Shown in pieces: positions 33,717 through 44,989 of a stretch of 64,000 nt of DNA. The notes below the pieces were generated by a model. It was given only the letters and a program-made list of their open reading frames with translations, searched no databases and was not told the origin of the DNA. Within the stretch, counting starts at the first letter, position 1. Each line of letters opens with the position of its first letter. The position numbers and the translations under genes are program-made. Source of the stretch: Pseudoneurospora amorphoporcata (Eukaryota; Ascomycota; Sordariomycetes; Sordariales; Sordariaceae); contig MU859136.1 in NCBI GenBank assembly GCA_033297205.1, positions 62,001 to 126,000 on the forward strand, read 5' to 3'.

Positions 33717-34241
33717 TCACATCTTGAACCTTTTCCGCGATGTTGGCGCTCGATCCTGAGAACACTGCAGGGTGCTCTTGAGCCAGCCCTCCCTCCATGC
33801 CTGCTCGGAAGCTGAACATAATCGGTTTCGGGACTGAAAGCAGTTGATATACGGGCAAGCGTGGCACACCTCGGTGGCCGGCTCAAAAGGCTCTCGTTGA
33901 TGGCACGGTACGTAGGAACCTGTGTATGGCACCATCATGTCCAGCGTTCCTGCGGAGAGGAAGAGACGGTCAAACCCGCAATTGAAGGGCAGGTATATTA
34001 CTGCTTGAGGCTCCTGCCATGTGTCTGTACTGAAGAGCCGAGGCCAGGTCTGATAACTACCGCTATCCGCATCAGTACTTAGAGTAAGGTCTGTATTTCC
34101 ATATCTAGGAGGTACAGTCATCCGCATCAGCCGTGGGTAGTCGGCAGAGGTGAAGCGCGCCACTTTGACATTACCTGACAGATTGACAGCCGCCATGCCG
34201 TTCACTCGTTCCACTAGGTTTAGAATACTACTTGACTCCAT
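33717..34241 (-). CDS. doubtful ORF of 174 residues
   Basis: Begins with an ATG at 34241 (MESSSILNLVERVNGMAAVN) and is Cys-containing (YVPCHQREPFEPATEVCHAC). It lies directly upstream of the zinc-finger-like ORF on the same strand and could be an earlier exon of the same gene. I recognise no family. Confidence 0.25.
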   Translation of the reverse strand: MESSSILNLVERVNGMAAVNLSGNVKVARFTSADYPRLMRMTVPPRYGNTDLTLSTDADSGSYQTWPRLFSTDTWQEPQAVIYLPFNCGFDRLFLSAGTLDMMVPYTGSYVPCHQREPFEPATEVCHACPYINCFQSRNRLCSASEQAWREGWLKSTLQCSQDRAPTSRKRFKM

Positions 34242-34931
34242 CGCAACGTGGAGGATACTGTAGACAGAATCCGGGGAAGTCGTCGTGGCCGAGAACGAAG
34301 TGGAAATGTTCTTGTTCGGAGGAGGTTACGTCCCCGGGTCACGGAAGACGCGCTAAAGGGCCACTGTTAGTGCTGAATGCCTGCGACCCCACATCTCCCA
34401 TTATAGGCGTCATCGGAGTCTTTCCTCTAGCATCAACAACCATTTTCCTTTGATGTGCAAATCCACTCGGGAACCCGGTTTTTCAAGTGGAAAGAAGACG
34501 GGCATGACCTGCGCCCTAGAATAGATCTCGTCGCCAATCAACGCCTCCCCTATCGGCATGCCCGTTCGTCATCTTCAGCCGTCGGGAAATCGTTCGTTCT
34601 TCGCTTGTTGAACCAATCACGATGCGTACCTGACCATCGTCGATGCTTTGCATGGCACGGTTTTTGACTGTTTTTGGTAGTCGAGGCTGATGCGGGTACA
34701 TGTAAGAGTCGAGATGGCTCTTGCTGACATGGCTTGGATCTAAGCCTCATGGTCAGATTGATTTGTTTATTATCATCATCATTACTCCTCTCATCTTTGC
34801 TGTCTTCTTCATGCTCATCATTACATCTTTTCACTCTACCTAAAAACGATAATATCTAGAGATTCCGGCCTGATAGTACCTCGAGACTAAAGTTGTCATC
34901 CCCTATCAACTCAACCACCCAGAACCTCAAA

Positions 34932-36739
34932 ATGGGCGACAACTTCCAAACTCCATCCCCAGCTCCTGCTCCAGAACCACAACAGAAGCCCACCCCCCAA
35001 AACGCCACCCTCCTCCAGGCCTTTGAATGGTACATCCCCCCTGACCACGCCCACTTCACCCGTCTTTCTTCCCAGGTTCCCCAGCTCGCTCGGCACGGTA
35101 TCTCCTCCCTCTGGATCCCGCCCTCCTGCAAAGCCACCTCACCCCAGTCCAACGGCTACGACATCTACGACCTCTACGACCTAGGCGAGTTCGACCAGAA
35201 GGGTTCCATGGCCACCAAGTGGGGGACCAAGGCTCAACTGCTAGAGCTTGCCCACAAGGGAAAAGAGCACGGCGTAGGACTCTACTGGGACGCGGTCCTC
35301 AACCATCGCTTCGGCGCCGACCACCGCGAGAAGTGCAAGGCTGTGGAAGTGGACGCCAACGATCGGCGGGTTCGAATAAGCGGCGAGTACGAGATCGACG
35401 CCTGGGTGGGCTTCGACTTCCCTGGACGAGGAGACCAACACAGCAAGTTGAAGTACCACTGGTACCACTTCTCGGGCGTCGACTTTGACGCCAACGATCC
35501 GGCCAAGGCGGGCACCATCTACCAGATTATTGGGGAGCAGAGCCAAGGCTGGGCCAAAAGCCCCGAGGATGTTGATGGCGAAAAGGGCAATTATGACTAT
35601 CTGATGGGGTGCGATGTGGATTATAGCCATCCGGGAGTGGAGGAGGATGTGCTCAACTGGGGACGGTGGTTGGTCAAGGAGGTGCCGATACAGGGCATCA
35701 GGTTCGATGCCGTCAAGCATTTCAGTGAGGGTTTCCTGAGGAAATTTGTGAGGATGCTGGACGGGGAATTTGGCGAGGGGTGGTTCTTGGTGGGCGAATT
35801 TTGGAAGGATTCGTTGAAGAGCATGGTATGTTTGTTTCCTGCACGGTTTGTCCTAACGGCGGAGCGGAAGTAGGTACTGACACCTGACAGACTGATTATC
35901 TCGACCGGATGGATCACCAGTTCTCGCTGTTTGATGCGCCGCTGGTTTACAACTTTGGCGAGATCAGTACGAGTGTCTCTGCTGATCTGAGGAGGGTGTT
36001 TGACGACACGCTGGTGCAAAAAGCTCCCGTCTGCGCTGTGGTATGTTCAGTCTGTTCTCCATGTCTTTTCTTCCCTCCCAGTCAAGTGTCTCCTCGCTAT
36101 CCCCTTTCCTCCCTATTTTGACCAACATAACCCACGTGCACTGACAACTCCCTGTAACAGACACTGGTCCAAAACCACGACACCCAACCCCTCCAAGCCC
36201 TCGCCGTCCCCATAACCCCCTGGTTCCTCCCCCTCGGTTACGCCCTCATTCTCCTCCGCGAAGCCGGCTACCCCTGCGTCTTCTACGGCGACCTGTACGG
36301 TCTCTGCACCCCCACTCCCGACAACCCGTCTCCTACCACACCAACCAGCGGCCCCGTAGCCATCCTCCCTAAGCTTATGCTGGCCAGGAAGCTCTATGCG
36401 TATGGACCGCAGACAGACTATTTCGACTATGCCACCTGCATCGGCTGGGTTCGGCACGGGACATGGGATAGGAAGGATAAGTGCGCGGTGGTGATGAGTA
36501 ATGCGGCAGAGGGATGGAAGAGCATGTTTGTGGGCATGGAGTGTGCTGGGCAACGGTGGACGGATGTGTTAGGGTGGAGGGAGGAGGTTGTCACGGTTGG
36601 GGGAGATGGATGGGCGGAATTTAGGTGTGGGAGCTGTAGTGTGAGTGTTTGGGCTTGGGAGGGGGCGAAGGGACGGGATGAGTTCCAGACTGAGTTTGAC
36701 TTCGACATCTATGGTTCGAAGAGTGGGGGGACTCAGTAA
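34932..36739 (+). CDS. intracellular alpha-amylase (glycoside hydrolase family 13)
   Basis: Cuts internal alpha-1,4 bonds of glycogen or starch-like glucans. Exons 34932..35825, 35891..36040 and 36161..36739 give 540 residues. There is no signal peptide, so the enzyme is probably cytosolic. The GH13 conserved regions are all present: DAVLNH (I, about 119), GIRFDAVKH with nucleophile Asp259 (II), GEFW with acid/base Glu289 (III) and NHDTQ with Asp355 (IV). The N-terminal LLQAFEWYIPPDHAHF and SSLWIPPSCKATSPQSNGYD are typical of the bacterial-like GH13_5 cytosolic group found in fungi. Both introns end in ACAG and preserve phase. A role in glycogen or cell-wall alpha-glucan turnover is inferred. 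Confidence 0.93.
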
Positions 36740-37252
36740 GGTTTAGGGGCAGGGCGTGGTGTTGGATAATACTGGATTGTGGGGGAGACGGGGCATGGAG
36801 AGATCAATACCGATCGCGGTAACAGGTCAAGGTTTGAGATTCTCCAATGGCAACGAGTCACGAAGGAGCCAGGCGGCTTGGAACAATTAGAGGAAGTCGG
36901 TTTCATTGCTATCAACATCAGTGTTCTCCTCTAGCCTGGCCCTCCCCACCGAGAGCCTTCCGAGTCTGTCAACAGCAGACAACCACTTCGCTGCTTCTTG
37001 AATATGCCTAGGTACACTAAGGAGCAAGGCAGGTCAAGTTCCAATCAGGTGTGAACCAGACAGGCCCCCCAAGTTCATGCTACAAAACAGTTGAAAAAGC
37101 CACAAATCTTCCGATCCGAACTCCGACGCTGAAATGGAATGCAAGTCCTCCAGGGGCAGTCATAACCAGACCCGAATCATGAACTTCCAACTCATCAGTC
37201 GTTATTTCTCAGCAGCTATCAAATACCAGTTCGAAATTCTAGTCAAGCTCAT
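36740..37252. other. intergenic between convergent genes
   Basis: About 510 bp at the convergent 3' ends of the amylase and secreted-protein genes. Nothing recognisable. Confidence 0.6.
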
Positions 37253-38533
37253 TCAAACGGCCCGAGTCTGAGTAGCAGTAGCAGTAGCAGCAGCCACCTT
37301 ACCGCCATCGACACCCGGCAAAAACACATCCGTGTTCGACGAGGTCGGCTCCGGCCAACACTGCCAATCGTAATAGCAAGGCTGCATGGTCAAGCTGACC
37401 GAATCATCGGTGTAGGGGCTGGCAGTCAAGTACCACGACAAGTCATGAGACTCTGGGGCATCGTTACGGATGGCGTCGTTTTGCTTCAGGTTGGCTCCGG
37501 CTTGGACGCCCTTCATGTTGCCAACCTGGAAGTTCTCATCGTGCTCGACTACCTCTAAGCGCTCAACAGCTCCGTCGCCGCCGTTGAGAATGGTGGTGCG
37601 CACTTGCTCTCTGGGAAGAGGCAGGGTGGGAGCGGGAGTGGTAACGCTGAGAGCGGCTTCCTCCATTGGGTTGGGGTTGGGGGCGGGGATGGGGATGGGG
37701 ATGGGGAGGACCTTATGGTAGCCTGAGGCACTAGCAGTAGAACATGAAGGGGCGATGGAGACGCTGGTCTTGACGCTAGGGGACGTAGGAGCCGAACGAC
37801 GGTGAACAACGACAGCGGGGACGGTGGAGGTGACCATGGTGTTCCACTCGGTCCAGGTGCCGGAGGGAAGAGCAAGCGGGTAGCTTCTGGTGGGACGGAT
37901 GACGGGAGCGGGGGTGTCGGTTGCGTCCATGTCGCCCGAGGCCTGGCCGTTGGGAAGGGCCAGGGTGTAGGTCGTGGCTAGGGTGCCGAAGGTGAAGGTT
38001 AGGGTTGTGTACTCCTGCTTCTCGGGACCAGGACCAGCCTGCTCGACTCCGAGATCACGGGCGCGGGCGACATTGCTGGGGACCTCGCCGCTGGTCTTGT
38101 GCTTGGGGACCACGGCGGCGGCGGTGGAGGCCGCGACGGTGACAGTCTTGATGTCCACAGTCTCGGTCTCGACCTCGGTCACGATGCTCTCAGTCTCAGT
38201 CTCGCTCTCAGTCTTGGAGGCAGACTCGGCAGTCGCGGTGAGGGTGAAGCTGCTGACGCCGCCGTAACCGCCAATAGTTGTAGGCACAGCCACAGTCACG
38301 GCGCCAGTCTCAGTGCCGTGACCGTGGTGAGTATGGTGGTGATGAGTCGAAAAAGTCGAGAACACGGGCTTGGGAAGACCGGGCAGGCCATCGACGTGGA
38401 ACTCGGCGCTGGCTGTGGTAGTGACGGTCTTGTGGCCTGTGAGCTCACGGGTAGGTTTCTCGATGTAGGGAGCAGCCAGGACCTGGGTGAGGCCCAAACC
38501 GGCGCTCAGGGAGAGAAAGACGTGAGACTTCAT
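37253..38533 (-). CDS. Ser/Thr-rich secreted protein, unknown function
   Basis: Single-exon protein of 426 residues. It has a signal peptide (MKSHVFLSLSAGLGLTQVLA, cleavage near AAP) and a His-rich stretch (STHHHHTHHGHGT, about 62-75). A Thr/Glu/Ser repeat region follows (SKTESETETESIVTEVETET), then long Thr/Ser/Pro-rich segments likely to be O-glycosylated. Near the end YDWQCWPEP contributes one of two nearby Cys (CYYDWQC). The C-terminus (ATATATQTRAV) is not hydrophobic enough for a GPI anchor. It looks like a cell-wall or extracellular matrix protein, but I recognise no domain. The long ORF with a clean signal peptide and strong coding bias makes it real. Confidence 0.78.
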   Translation of the reverse strand: MKSHVFLSLSAGLGLTQVLAAPYIEKPTRELTGHKTVTTTASAEFHVDGLPGLPKPVFSTFSTHHHHTHHGHGTETGAVTVAVPTTIGGYGGVSSFTLTATAESASKTESETETESIVTEVETETVDIKTVTVAASTAAAVVPKHKTSGEVPSNVARARDLGVEQAGPGPEKQEYTTLTFTFGTLATTYTLALPNGQASGDMDATDTPAPVIRPTRSYPLALPSGTWTEWNTMVTSTVPAVVVHRRSAPTSPSVKTSVSIAPSCSTASASGYHKVLPIPIPIPAPNPNPMEEAALSVTTPAPTLPLPREQVRTTILNGGDGAVERLEVVEHDENFQVGNMKGVQAGANLKQNDAIRNDAPESHDLSWYLTASPYTDDSVSLTMQPCYYDWQCWPEPTSSNTDVFLPGVDGGKVAAATATATQTRAV

Positions 38534-39548
38534 TGTCGCGTTGCGTTCTCTCCTCGTTGGCGAGTGGTGCTGGCTTGGTTATTGCTTGGCTGCGAGCTTG
38601 CGTGACGGAGTCTTGACTCTTGAAGAGTAGACGATGAATATCGAGATCAAGACCGTGGTGGTGAATGTGTGGTTCGATGGAGAGAGGAAAGGGTTTCTCT
38701 GGGAGGAAAAGGAGGGTATGGAGGGGTTGCCCTAAATTTATCCAGAAGGTTCCCGTCGAAATCGGGCACTGGCTTCTGCCAGCTGCCTGCCCTGCCTCGT
38801 CCAAAGTTCAGACGAAGTCTAGCCTCAGGTATTACGTACCCAGGAAGCCCTCCTCGGCCCATCATCCATTGTCCACAGGAAGGTACGGGGTAAAGGGCCG
38901 TGTGGTAAGGCAAGGCGGAGAGGGCAGGCAAACGCCGCTGGTATCAGATGAAAGTACGCTATCGAACCAGTCAGCTCTAGACCCAGCCTGTCAGCCTCCG
39001 GTTGACTGGTGTTGCACTCTTGGTATTTGGCTTGTTGGCCGTGGTCCTTACGGAGAGTTGGATGTGATCGTGGAGTCTAGTCGAAGTGTGTGATCGAGAT
39101 AAGCATGTCGCTAGGAGACTGCGGTTTCGAGTTTTGTGTGCTGCTGTTCAAGAAAATGAGAGGGACAATGAAACCTTTTCGTTTTTCTTCAACGGGGGAG
39201 GAGAGCCAGGTCATGGATACCCTATCACTTATGGTTTAACAGATGTGCCGCCCCAGCCAAACTCCCCACCTGACAATGTCTTCAACCCGGGTCGGCCCGC
39301 GAAGGACCTTAACGCAGGTGTCCTAAGGGGGGCTCATGGAGAACAGAAATCTCCAGTAGAACAAAAGGGTAAAAGTCCCCTTGATTTTGATTTTCAGTGT
39401 GATGCCCGGACAACAACTTCACCCGAAAGCACAAAGCAACATGTGTGATGACACATTAACGAGTACGACACTCGTATGCAATACAATGCCCAGAACTCTA
39501 AAAACGTACGAGTATATATCATTCCAAAACAGAAAATGCTTGTCCCTC
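38534..39548. other. intergenic, no gene seen
   Basis: About 1 kb: the promoter of the secreted-protein gene on one side and the 3' flank of SDA1 on the other. Short ORFs show no conserved pattern. Confidence 0.55.
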
Positions 39549-41874
39549 TTACATGCCGTTCCTCCTCCTTCCTCCACTCTTACTCCTAGCGATATGCGCC
39601 GTCAACCGCTTCTTGGTATCGACCAACGACCTCTTATGCTTTGCCTTCGCCTTACCGACCGTCATCAAAAAGTTCTTCTTTCTCGCCTTCTCCTTATTCG
39701 TCGACGACTTGCCCTCGGCCTCCTTCTTGGATTTCCTGATGGCCTGCGTAGACTTGTGCTCCTCGCGCGCGGGCTTACCGTCCTTGGCCATGGCCACGCG
39801 CTCCTCCTTGGTGCTCTTCTTGCCAATCTGCGCAGGCAACTCGATGTCGTCGGCGGTAACGCCGTCTTCGATGTGCTTGTTGATAAGTTCTTGTCTCCTC
39901 TTGGAGACGTTGCCTGTCATCTTCTCTAATTGGGCCTCCCGGCGGAGTTCGGCCAGCTTGGCGAGATCGGCGGGCGTGAGGATGGTGGTCATGGCGAGCT
40001 TGGAGATGCGGTTGGCTTCGGCGGCGGCGGCCATGGCTTCGTCCGAGATGAGGTCGGGAGCCACTGAGCTGTCGCGACGCTGCTTCTTGGCTGCGGGCCC
40101 TTCGTCCTCGTCGTCCGAGTGCTCGACGTTGATCCAGCCGGTTGAAGAGTCAGAATCGTTGGAGGCGACTTCCCACTCGTCCGAGTTGAACCCGTCTTCA
40201 TCCTCATCCTCCATCTTGGCGTCCCCATCGGCGTCCTCACCCTTCTCGGCGAGCTTCTTGAGTCTCTGCTCCTCCTTGTACTTCTCGAGAAGCTCGATAC
40301 CCTCAATGCCACTCTCCACTTGCTCTTCACCGAACTTGAGCCTCTTGACCTCGCCCGACTTCAATCCCATGGTCGCCTCCTTGCCGCGGAACTTCTTCTG
40401 CAGCAGCTCGGGGTAGACCTCACGGTAGAGAGACTGGAGCCCCTTGGCGGCCATTACTACACCCTTGTCCTTGGACTTCTGGTACATGACTAGATCTTGG
40501 AGGAGGGTCTCGCTCATGCAGAGCGGTTGGCGCAGAGCGACTTCGCGGATGGAGTTGATACCAGCAGAAGCGACTTCAGCGGCGGAAGCCTCAGAGACGA
40601 ACTCGTTGGCAATCTTGATGACGAGAGGCTCGACGGCGTCGGGAGGGACGTGGTTGTGTGTCGCCTGCGCCAAAGAGGCGAGGAACGACGTGACGGACGG
40701 TTGCTTGGGCGAGAGGTACTTGGTGAACCACGGATACAAGGAAATGATGGTGAGCTTGTGCAGACCGACCAGACGGGTGACGAGCTGGAGGACCAGCAGC
40801 TTGTTATCCAGAGAGAACTTGCACTTTGTGTTTTGCAGATGTTTCTGGAAAAGCTGCTCGGCGAAGCCCTGGGGATCGTGGATGAGGTGAAGAGCCGAGA
40901 AGTTTAGCGGATGGGGGGCATGCTTCTTGCGCTCCTGCTTCTTGATCTTTTCCATGGCCTTCTCCATGACCCTTTGGCGCTTCTTGGTCTTCTTGTTGAT
41001 GGTGCCCTGATGCTTGACCTTCTTAACGTCAATCTCCTCGTCACTAGAGTCGTCCTCCATCTCCTCGCGCTCCTTGTCGCCGCCCAAGAAGAAGCGGACA
41101 CCACCGACGACCACCTTCTCGTTGTCGGACAAGCAGGCCTCCTTCATGACGTCGCAGGGGCGGGCGTCGGTCCAGATCTGGCGGCGCCACAGCTCGCGGG
41201 TGATGCGGCAGGCCCACATGCCCTTGGTCGAAGTGCGGTCCGAGGTGACGAGGTTGTGCAGGACGGTCTGGATGGTGCGGTTGAGCTTGTGGTTGGTGGC
41301 CTTGGAGTTGGACTCGCGCAGGTCGCTGATGATCTTGGTGTAGAGGAGGGAGCGGAGGGACTTGGAGGGGGTCGAGATCAGGATGGGGAAGAGGGTGGTG
41401 AGAAGGCTGGTCGAGTCGATGACATCCTTGCGACGGAGGAGAGACAAGCTGCCAACGACCTTTTCGCGGAGATCGGGGTTGAGGACGGCATGGTGTTGGG
41501 TCAAGAGGTCCTTGAGCTGGTCGTAGTAGGGGGCGGTGACATCGGGGTAGAGATCGGCGCAGTGGGCGATGAGGTCGACGAGATCGTGGAATTTCTTGTT
41601 GTCTTCGCTGGAGGCCGACGAGGGAGACGAGATGAAGATTTGTCGTTGGGCGTCGTATGCGAGCCACTGGTCGTAGAACTCTTGGGCATATGATCTGGAG
41701 GAGGAGGAGGAGGACAAGGCCGTGGTGTTAGTAAACAGCAATGCATGGCAGCAGCAATTGGCGACGACAGGAACAAAAAGAACAAACTTACTTGGGATCC
41801 CTCCTGATCTTGTACTGCAAACTGACCAGGTCAGCATCGACCTTTTCGAGCGCGGCGACCTTTCTCTTGGGCAT
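39549..41874 (-). CDS. sda1: SDA1 ribosome-biogenesis protein
   Basis: Nuclear HEAT-like repeat protein needed for 60S subunit maturation and export, and named for an actin phenotype in yeast. Exons 41874..41792 and 41694..39549 give 742 residues. The N-terminus MPKRKVAALEKVDADLVSLQ and IRRDPKSYAQEFYDQW matches the family start. The helical body includes DLREKVVGSLSLLRRKDVID, the conserved SKSLRSLLYTKIISDLR and NRTIQTVLHNLV. An acidic block (DDSSDEEID) and a KKTKKRQRVMEKAMEKIKKQ stretch follow. The C-terminus has an acidic region and a basic tail (SLVDTKKRLTAHIARSKSGG) likely containing the nuclear/nucleolar signal. Intron donor is GTAAGT and acceptor CTCCAG. Confidence 0.93.
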
Positions 41875-42372
41875 CTTGGCGGCTGGAGAATGGACGGTAC
41901 GGTATTCTGAGTGTTGAAAGATGCAAATCGCAAGAGTGGAAGCCGGTCCCTCTGGCACAGTCCTCGACCAGTTCGCCTGGAGCTGTAGCGGTCCAGAATT
42001 TTTTGGGAAATTGATTCCTTATCAGTTCTTTATCGGCAGCACTGTTATTAATGAATGGTGGAGTCCAGTTAGTGGACGTTCCAGGCGGGGAGGACCCTGC
42101 CCGGACAGCGGCATTCTGTTTGTGCCCCACTTGAGCTGTGCCCTTTTAAAATTTTCTGCTGCTGCCGCTTCTGCTTGGAATTCTCTTCCCTTTTTTCCCC
42201 TTTCACAACTGAAATCACCATTCATTTGGGCGATTGACAGCAACTGCTTCCCGCGGTTTGTCTAATCCCATTCCGGCCATGATGACTTCCTCATCCGCCA
42301 CCTGAACATGGACAACTGGGACGATTGGCATATGGCTGTCTTTCGTTGCGTCCTTCATCATCTTTCAACAAC
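41875..42372. promoter_or_regulatory. bidirectional promoter, SDA1 and histidine phosphatase
   Basis: 498 bp between the divergent start codons of SDA1 and the histidine phosphatase gene, with no ORF. It must carry both promoters. Confidence 0.55.
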
Positions 42373-43247
42373 ATGCGGCTCTTCCTTGTTCGACACGGAG
42401 AGACCGTCGACAACGTGGCCGGTTTATAGTACGTTGAATCAAATTCGGTCCACCATGTCTTCAAGGACGTCGTTGTCTAACATTCCCCAGCGCCGGCATC
42501 CGTGATTCCCCCCTCACAACCCACGGTGTTTTGCAGGCCCGTCGTCTAGCCTCCCACTTCGCCTCGCGGTCGTCCTCAATCGGTCCTGTCACACACATCT
42601 TCTCTTCCGATCTGCAACGCGCAGCCAGTACTGCCCAGGCCATTGTCGACGTCCAGGCGACAAAGACAACAGAGAAGGAAGATCCGGATAGTCGGAAGCT
42701 CCAACTGGTCCAGGTTGTCGAGCTCCGCGAACGCGATTTCCGATCCGCCGAGGGGAAGCGCTTTGGCACGCCGCATCTTGATGCTGAAACGCACGATGAG
42801 ATGCGCGCGCGATCCACCGCCTTCATCCAAGCCCACTTGAGTCCGCTGCTGGACAGTATACCCAAGGCATCCACCTCCGTCGTGGTTGTCGCGCATGGCT
42901 TGATACTCAACTCGCTCTTGAGGTCTCTTTTGGCGCGTTATGCCCCGCAAGAGATGACGAGGCTTGCGAACGTCAAGTCGTCGTCGGGCTCTGTTGCTGG
43001 AAGGTCAGAGTTCCTCGCTACTTGGAGCAACACTGGATACCTTGAGATGAACGTGGATGCCATCCCGTCGTCCGAGGATACCGAGAAGTCAGCTGTCAGG
43101 CTGACTGTCGTCCGGGTCAACGCCCTTGACCACCTCCAAGGCCTGAAAAGGACAAGAGGCGGGATTGGCAGTGCCAAGTTCGACAGTAAGCAGAAGACGA
43201 TGGATTCGTTCTTCCAACCCGCCGCCAAAAAGCGACGTGTTGATTGA
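42373..43247 (+). CDS. histidine phosphatase (phosphoglycerate mutase-like) with C-terminal PIP box
   Basis: Exons 42373..42428 and 42491..43247 give 270 residues; donor GTACGT, branch CTAAC, acceptor CCCAG. The protein opens MRLFLVRHGETVDNVAG, the RHGE catalytic motif with phospho-acceptor His8. It continues AGIRDSPLTTHGVLQARRLA, HIFSSDLQRAASTAQ, LRERDFRSAEGKRFGTPH and the second catalytic His in SVVVVAHGLILNSLLRS. This is the cobalamin/fructose-2,6-bisphosphatase-type branch of the superfamily; the substrate is unknown. Unusually, the C-terminus carries QKTMDSFF (253-260), a perfect PCNA-interacting PIP box, then KKRRVD, a likely nuclear signal. This implies a nuclear, replication-linked role rather than glycolysis. 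Confidence 0.88.
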
Positions 43248-43654
43248 TCGGTGTCACCAATTTGGTATGTTGCCTCCCTGTTTTCTTCTACACCGACCCC
43301 TCCTTGCTTTTTATGATTAGAAAAACAATGTTCACAGACCTGTACCGAAACACTATGTGGAAAAACTTGTCCAACCGCTATATGAGAAAGCATCATCACA
43401 ATTGTCCATGTTTATCATTCTTTTGATGCGAGCTATGTTACTAACGGACCTCCAAGACAGTTTATCATCAACAGACACCGCTCGAGGCTCGCTGGAATAT
43501 GCAAAGTCATCGTCACTCGGTGCACTGCAGAATAGCCATCAATGACATTTGATCATCTTCATAATCTTGTCTCATCGCTCTTCGTAAACATTGTGACATC
43601 ACCTCTCCGCTATGACCATGTTTTGAGAAACCCGTGCTGTTGTTCCTCTCGTAG
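43248..43654. other. intergenic between convergent genes
   Basis: About 400 bp of AT-richer sequence between the convergent ends of the phosphatase and Atl1-like genes. No feature recognised. Confidence 0.55.
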
Positions 43655-44291
43655 CTAGTCCTCATTGCTTTCGTCTTCCTCGCTGTCACCAGATTCCAGC
43701 TCCTCTCCTTCCTCCGACGGCAATGTCCTTGGGAACCATCCATACTCTGCAAAGTCAACCATGAGCTCTCCCAGCGCCCCCGTTGTGACAACCACGCCTT
43801 CGGCCTCCAATGCCGCCGCTTGGCTGCGTGACCCTTCTGGCTGAGATCTATTGTAAATGGGTTATCAGTGCCCGATCCATGACACTGTAGGTCTACCTCT
43901 TTGTGGCCCATCCATCAAGCAGCCATGATTTGAACGCATGTTCAACCTGCCCTTGCAAGTTTCACATACCTCGGAGAAATAATCCCTTTGGCATTGATCA
44001 CCCTTTGCCACGGTACGTTCTCATGGTTGAACCGGGCTGACGGGTCAAGAGGGAGATGTTTGAGGCAGACGCCTACTTGCCGGGGACGTTGCGCTGTTTG
44101 TTCGTCGTCAGCATTTGCACTTGTACGGCTCGGAAAGGAGGAGTCAGAGTGGTGGTATCGGGATGAGGCTGCATACGAGTCCCAACCAGCTTTGCAATGT
44201 GGCCGTAGCTGGTGACTTTTCCATGCGGAATCTCTTGCACGGCGCTGTAAACGGCGTGGAAAAAGGCTTGTGCCTCTTCGGAGCGAGCCAT
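43655..44291 (-). CDS. atl1: alkyltransferase-like DNA damage sensor (Atl1 type)
   Basis: Homologue of the MGMT DNA-binding domain that binds O6-alkylguanine without repairing it and hands it to nucleotide excision repair. Three exons, 44291..44177, 44093..43970 and 43847..43655, give 143 residues; the phases fit only with these junctions. The N-terminus is EEAQAFFHAVYSAVQEIPHG, then KVTSYGHIAKLVGTPQRPRQ. The active-site region reads NVPWQRVINAKGIIS: MGMT enzymes have PCHR, and here Trp67 replaces the catalytic Cys, diagnostic of Atl proteins. The domain ends LMVDFAEYGWFP. A strongly acidic tail (EEGEELESGDSEEDESNED) extends beyond the compact S. pombe form. Confidence 0.9.
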
Positions 44292-44570
44292 TCCGGCAAA
44301 GTTGACTTGTGTATGTTGGTGGAAGTTGTTGGGTTTAAGTTGTGTTTGAGACCTGAAAGGAAAGCTGTTCGTAACAAAGTGTGAAAGTTCACACTACACA
44401 CTTCCCCGCAATTTACAGCGACGTTTGGCATGATCAGTCTTCCTCAGCGTATGGTGAAAAAAGGTATTCACGGACGACGCAAATACTTAGCATCTTATCT
44501 ACCAGAGATTCTAACGAAAAAGACCTGCAAAAAGATCGCGACGTCAACGGAAACCGAAAAAAAAGGAATT

Positions 44571-44656
44571 GGACAATACCGGGATTGAACCACAATGTAT
44601 GTCACTCGAACAAGTCCACATGCGAAGCGGAAATCATACCACTAGACCAATTGCCC
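44571..44656 (-). tRNA. tRNA or tRNA pseudogene, anticodon uncertain
   Basis: On the minus strand the 86-nt unit has a perfect 7-bp acceptor stem (GGGCAAT with ATTGTCC, one G-T pair), an A-box-like TGGTCTAGTGG and a B-box-like GGTTCAATCCC. It is followed by a terminator run of eight T. The anticodon stem TCCGC/GTGGA encloses loop TTCGCAT, which would give anticodon CGC (Ala). However, the variable region is about 20 nt, and the T stem has two mismatches. It may be a diverged class II-like tRNA, an oddly placed intron, or a decaying gene. Confidence 0.5.
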
Positions 44657-44958
44657 ATTTGAGTTGGAGAAAACAAGCGGTATCCTTGTTCATGAGGTTT
44701 GGAACAAATGGAGTTCCCACCTCTACCCAGAAGACGTCTTTCTAGACATTCCATGTTTGCCGGTTATATCATCATGTGTGAGTAATCTGTGTATCTGCGT
44801 CGCTAAATGACCTGTCAATAACTAGCAATCCGTGCCGTAAAGTTATTACGGTGACAGTTTCCAGTCCATAATGTTGGTGGGTCCTGCAGGCACTGGGCCA
44901 GTTACATAATCTGTGCCGTGCCGTGTCCTGCCCAGACCGCACCGTTTCTAGACCTCTA

Positions 44959-44989
44959 GACACCACGACCCCACATGCGCCCACCCCCT
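44959..44989. repeat. left terminal inverted repeat of the pogo element
   Basis: 31 bp, exact reverse complement of 47552..47582. The preceding TA (44957-44958) is the presumed target duplication. Confidence 0.9.

Larger units (their letters stand above)
32339..34931. other. intergenic with two doubtful minus-strand ORFs
   Basis: About 2.6 kb between Lhs1 and the amylase gene. Two open stretches on the minus strand (33650..32862 and 34241..33717) are listed separately as doubtful. The rest shows nothing I can support. Confidence 0.5.

Noticed and set aside
40911..41693. 260-codon plus ORF opposite SDA1
   Set aside because: Antisense shadow; the sense strand carries conserved SDA1 sequence.
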